Positions 61,400 to 64,000 of a stretch of DNA of 64,000 nt are shown here, in pieces. The DNA lies in the NCBI GenBank assembly GCA_964627855.1, contig CAZVLE010000047.1, positions 1 to 64,000 on the forward strand, read 5' to 3'. The translations under genes were made by a program, and so were the position numbers. The notes under the pieces are model-generated. The model was not told the origin of the DNA. It did no database searches and saw only the letters and a list, made by a program, of their open reading frames with translations. The DNA comes from CAZVLE01 sp964627855 (GTDB lineage Bacteria; Bacillota; Dethiobacteria; DTU022). How positions within the stretch are numbered: the first letter of the stretch is position 1; each line of letters opens with the position of its first letter.

Positions 61400-61413
61400 A
61401 TTAACAGGTTAAA

Positions 61414-61487
61414 TGCGGGATGGTGTAGCGGTAGCACGGGTGACTCTGGATCACCAAGCCTAGGTTCGATCCCTAGTCCCGCAGCCA
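61414..61487 (+). tRNA. tRNA-Gln (anticodon CTG)
   Basis: 74 nt. The acceptor TGCGGGA pairs with TCCCGCA (U1-A72 as in tRNA-Gln). The anticodon stem GGTGA/TCACC holds loop CTCTGGA, anticodon CTG. The T arm has GGTTCGATCCC, discriminator G, and CCA encoded at 61485-61487. Confidence 0.93.
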
Positions 61488-61514
61488 AAATTGACACTAC
61501 AGGAGGATAAAAAG

Positions 61515-61745
61515 ATGGTCTCAGCATATGTTTTTATGAAATTTGGTGCCGGCGCCCCGGTGGAAATCATCGCCGCAATTCGCAATATTCCCGGAGTAAA
61601 GCAGGCTCACGTGGTTACAGGGCCTGATGATGTTATCGCTTATGTTGAGGCAGAAAGTAAGGAAGACCTTGAAAAAATTATCATGTCGATGCGAAAAGTT
61701 GCTGTAGTAACCAGCAGCGACACCCGCATAACCTGGTCTCTGTAA
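61515..61745 (+). CDS. Stand-alone Lrp/AsnC ligand-binding (RAM) domain protein
   Basis: 76 residues with no DNA-binding domain. AYVFMKFGAGAPVEIIAAI, IPGVKQAHVVTGPDDVIAYV and a beta-alpha-beta pattern match the amino-acid-binding half of Lrp/AsnC regulators. Such single-domain proteins assemble with, or substitute for, full regulators. AGGAGG lies upstream of ATG 61515; an earlier TTG at 61491 runs into the tRNA 3' end and is unlikely. Confidence 0.85.
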   Translation: MVSAYVFMKFGAGAPVEIIAAIRNIPGVKQAHVVTGPDDVIAYVEAESKEDLEKIIMSMRKVAVVTSSDTRITWSL

Positions 61746-61805
61746 AAACCCCTAAAGCTAGTTCAAGAAATATCTTTAGGATCTTTTAACAAGGAGTGTC
61801 TTTTT

Positions 61806-61907
61806 TTGTTTAACCTGATTATCGGGATTGTTTTTATTGCTATATTTTTTATCCTTTTTTTCTTTTTAAAAAGCGGCTACGACAAGAATAAAGAAAAAGA
61901 AAAATAA
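61806..61907 (+). CDS. Small single-pass membrane protein
   Basis: 33 residues starting at TTG 61806 with AAGGAG nine bases upstream. FNLIIGIVFIAIFFILFFFL forms one transmembrane helix and a Lys-rich tail (SGYDKNKEKEK) should stay in the cytoplasm. It is short and low in complexity, so coding status is probable rather than certain. The function is unknown. Confidence 0.55.
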   Translation: MFNLIIGIVFIAIFFILFFFLKSGYDKNKEKEK

Positions 61908-61949
61908 GCAAGCTCAATTACGAATAGTTAACTTAAAAGGGCACCTTTA

Positions 61950-63392
61950 CTACTGGTTTTCTATGTACTCAGCTGCCCTTGCCAGTCTTTCAACCGTTCT
62001 TTCCCGGCCCAGTAAGGTCATTATCGCAAGAACTCCCGGACCACCCGTTCTTCCGGTTATCGCGAGCCGGACAGGGTTGACCAGCTTGCCAAAGGAGAGT
62101 TCCATTTCTTCGGCCAGCTTATTAATTGCTTCTTCTGCAGATTCACCGTTAAAGTCCTCAAGAGCTTTTAAATCGTTCGCAATTCTACGCAAAAGTCCGG
62201 CTGTTTGTTCATTTTTAAAATGTTTCCTGGTTCCTTTTTCATCATAATCAAATTGGTCCTTGAAAAAGTAAGTAGAAATCTCTGCCAGCTCAACTAAAGT
62301 CCTTGCCCTTTCCCTTACAATCTCTAGAACCTCGCGATAATAGGTGTAATCTTCTGCTTCCCCTTCGCCGGCTATAAGTCCCTCTTTGACAAAAAAAGGT
62401 CTGGCTGCCGCGGCCAGCTTCTCAAGATCATACTCGCGAATGTAGTGACTGTTAAGCCAGGTTAGCTTGTCAGTATCATAAATCGCTGCAGTCTTGTTGA
62501 CCCTATGCAAGCTGAAACTAGAGGCTACCTCTTCTAACGAGAATATCTCCAAATCGTTACCCGGTGACCAACCTAGCAAAGCCATATAATTAAGTAGCGC
62601 TTCGGGCAGAAAGCCTTGGTCTCGAAATTCTTCAACGGAAGTGGCACCATGACGCTTACTTAACTTGCTGCGATCGGGAGCAAGAATCATGGGAACATGG
62701 GCAAAACGGGGTAAATCATAACCCAGGGCCCGGGCACAAAGAATCTGACGGGGGGTGTTTGAAAGATGCTCCTCGGCCCGTATTACATCGGTAATCTGCA
62801 GATCGTGATCATCGATCATACTGGCAAAATTATAGGTAGGCAAGCCATTCGATTTCATGATGATAAAATCATCAAGCCCGCTATTGTCAAATGATACCTT
62901 ATCCCTGACCAGGTCATCTACTACTGTAAACCCCTGATCGGGTGTGATTAACCTGATCACGTAGCTATGCTCTGCATATCTTGAATCTGCTTTACCGCAA
63001 CTGGATACGCGGCGGCAGGTACCGGGATAAAGGTAAGGCCTGTTTTCCTTCCTGGCCTTCTCCCTCCCTTCTGCAAGTTCTTCTATACTGCAGTAACAGC
63101 GGTAAGCTTTATTCTCCTGAAGGAGTCTTTCTGATTCCCTGCGATATAAATCGAGCCTTTTTGACTGGTAATAAGGGCCCTCGTCCCAATCCAGACCCAG
63201 CCATTGTAAAGACTGAATTAGTTTGTCACTGTATTCTTCCTGCGAACGTTCCAGGTCAGTATCATCGATGCGCAGAATTAACTTTCCACCAGCAGAACGG
63301 ATATAGAGATAATTGAAAAGGGCCGTTCTGGCCCCTCCTATGTGCAACTCACCGGTCGGACTGGGAGCGAATCTAACCCTTGGATCCGACAA
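61950..63392 (-). CDS. gltX: Glutamyl-tRNA synthetase
   Basis: Charges tRNA-Glu (and in many Firmicutes tRNA-Gln for later amidation). The 480-residue class-I enzyme has the HIGH-type ELHIGGARTA and KMSKS-type SKLSKRHG, with an intervening CYCSIEE and the C-terminal anticodon-binding domain. The neighbouring tRNA-Gln(CUG) gene makes a misacylating, amidotransferase-dependent route relevant, but gatCAB is not in the window. TCTTGTC... and AGGTG lie upstream of the ATG. Confidence 0.95.
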   Translation of the reverse strand: MSDPRVRFAPSPTGELHIGGARTALFNYLYIRSAGGKLILRIDDTDLERSQEEYSDKLIQSLQWLGLDWDEGPYYQSKRLDLYRRESERLLQENKAYRCYCSIEELAEGREKARKENRPYLYPGTCRRVSSCGKADSRYAEHSYVIRLITPDQGFTVVDDLVRDKVSFDNSGLDDFIIMKSNGLPTYNFASMIDDHDLQITDVIRAEEHLSNTPRQILCARALGYDLPRFAHVPMILAPDRSKLSKRHGATSVEEFRDQGFLPEALLNYMALLGWSPGNDLEIFSLEEVASSFSLHRVNKTAAIYDTDKLTWLNSHYIREYDLEKLAAAARPFFVKEGLIAGEGEAEDYTYYREVLEIVRERARTLVELAEISTYFFKDQFDYDEKGTRKHFKNEQTAGLLRRIANDLKALEDFNGESAEEAINKLAEEMELSFGKLVNPVRLAITGRTGGPGVLAIMTLLGRERTVERLARAAEYIENQ

Positions 63393-63412
63393 GATAACAC
63401 CTCGCTTCTCTC

Positions 63413-64000
63413 TTAGTTAAGAATTGACAGCAGGATGCCTGCCGCAACTGCTGATCCGATAACTCCAGCTACATTAGGACCCATTGCATGCATCAACAGA
63501 TAATTATTGGGATTCTCTTCTTTACCAACCGACTGAGAAACCCTCGCTGCCATGGGAACTGCCGATACACCGGCTGAGCCAATCAGAGGATTAATTTTTC
63601 CACCGGTAATAAGATAAAGCAGTTTGCCCATTAAAACTCCTGTTGCAGTGCCGAAAGCAAATGCAGCTAGGCCAAGCAATATAATTTTAATAGTTTCGGG
63701 AGTCAAAAAGTACGCTGCAGTTGCCTTGGCTCCCACGGTTAAACCAAGAAAAATTACGACTATGTTATTCAGTTCATTCTGAGCAGCTTTACTTAAGCGT
63801 TCTGTAACACCTGATTCTCTGATCAGATTGCCAAACATGAGCATTCCGAGTAAAGGCAAGGCAGCCGGTAATAAAAGACCGGTGATTATAATTACTATGA
63901 TCGGGAAGAGGATTTTTTCTTTTTTTGAGACCGGTCTTAGTTGCTCCATAATTACAAGACGTTCTTTCCTGCTGGTCAAAAGACGCATAATCGGTGGCTG
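63413..64000 (-). CDS. Sodium-pump decarboxylase beta subunit (OadB family), C-terminal part
   Basis: Partial: the frame enters from beyond base 64000. [12 protein letters not shown] and the following hydrophobic segments ([30 protein letters not shown], and later [23 protein letters not shown] with [18 protein letters not shown]) are typical of the beta subunits of oxaloacetate, methylmalonyl-CoA and glutaconyl-CoA decarboxylases. These pump sodium during decarboxylation. Which decarboxylase cannot be told from this part. It suggests a sodium-based energy economy in an anaerobe. Confidence 0.9.
   Translation of the reverse strand, partial: QPPIMRLLTSRKERLVIMEQLRPVSKKEKILFPIIVIIITGLLLPAALPLLGMLMFGNLIRESGVTERLSKAAQNELNNIVVIFLGLTVGAKATAAYFLTPETIKIILLGLAAFAFGTATGVLMGKLLYLITGGKINPLIGSAGVSAVPMAARVSQSVGKEENPNNYLLMHAMGPNVAGVIGSAVAAGILLSILN

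Noticed and set aside
1..64000. CRISPR array
   Set aside because: No regularly spaced identical repeats with spacers were found, only the three dispersed repeats and one duplicated promoter.

Overview
The window looks like a chromosome segment from an anaerobic, low-to-mid GC Gram-positive (Firmicutes/Clostridia-type) bacterium. This is inferred from glycyl-radical enzymes with radical-SAM activases, an Fe-S L-serine dehydratase, a tungsten-type aldehyde:ferredoxin oxidoreductase, an OadB-type sodium-pump subunit, a T-box in front of leuA, a short LexA, lipoprotein-type binding proteins, frequent TTG/GTG starts and consensus sigma-A promoters. No oxygen-respiration genes are visible. Base 1 cuts an ornithine-cyclodeaminase-family gene and base 64000 cuts an oadB-like gene.

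Region 1 (1-26.9 kb) is an amino-acid island. It has L-serine dehydratase and a complete liv-type ABC importer (livJHMGF). Next come a proline-racemase-fold enzyme with the Cys/Thr pair of trans-3-hydroxy-L-proline dehydratase and two back-to-back, divergent glycyl-radical enzyme/activase pairs. One pair is confidently the trans-4-hydroxy-L-proline dehydratase HypD. The other lacks the HypD-specific residues and has no assigned substrate. tRNA-Trp, ornithine aminotransferase (rocD) and a structured RNA resembling HEARO/IscB omegaRNA follow. A three-gene operon then encodes a soluble flavin/Fe-S complex: a NuoE-NuoF fusion, a 1309-residue NuoG-FlpD-HcnA-HcnB-BFD fusion and a DAO-fold FAD catalytic subunit. 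proC (P5C reductase) and a homocitrate-synthase-like gene come next. Hydroxyproline and ornithine both converge on pyrroline-5-carboxylate and proline. The flavin complex is a plausible NAD(H)-linked imino/amino acid dehydrogenase.

Region 2 (26.9-39.5 kb) is mostly housekeeping: a ROK kinase, a DedA protein and a ferredoxin, then miaB-mutS-mutL-miaA-hfq, hflX, lexA (divergent, with a palindromic operator candidate) and a ROK fructokinase that appears to start at CTG.

Region 3 (39.7-54.4 kb) begins with a decayed corrinoid-protein gene and a MoaD-like/AOR pair, each behind a copy of the same 70-bp promoter-leader module. A carbohydrate cluster follows: Zn-alcohol dehydrogenase, ribose-type ABC importer, two tandem aldose-epimerase-like proteins, a UroD/MtaA-type methyltransferase, an Fe-alcohol dehydrogenase, an IclR regulator and a transaldolase-family enzyme. 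The substrate cannot be read from sequence, but the combination looks like an undescribed sugar or methylated-sugar pathway.

Region 4 (54.4-64 kb) holds leuA with its T-box, a catalytic-domain-only tyrosine recombinase with a zinc ribbon, a GATase-like lipoprotein, a CapA-like protein with a probable CTG start, a GT4 glycosyltransferase, tRNA-Gln(CUG), a stand-alone AsnC-type ligand domain, a 33-residue membrane peptide, gltX and the partial oadB. A dispersed intergenic repeat occurs three times (about 2.1, 37.7 and 58.5 kb), and its core is inverted in one copy.
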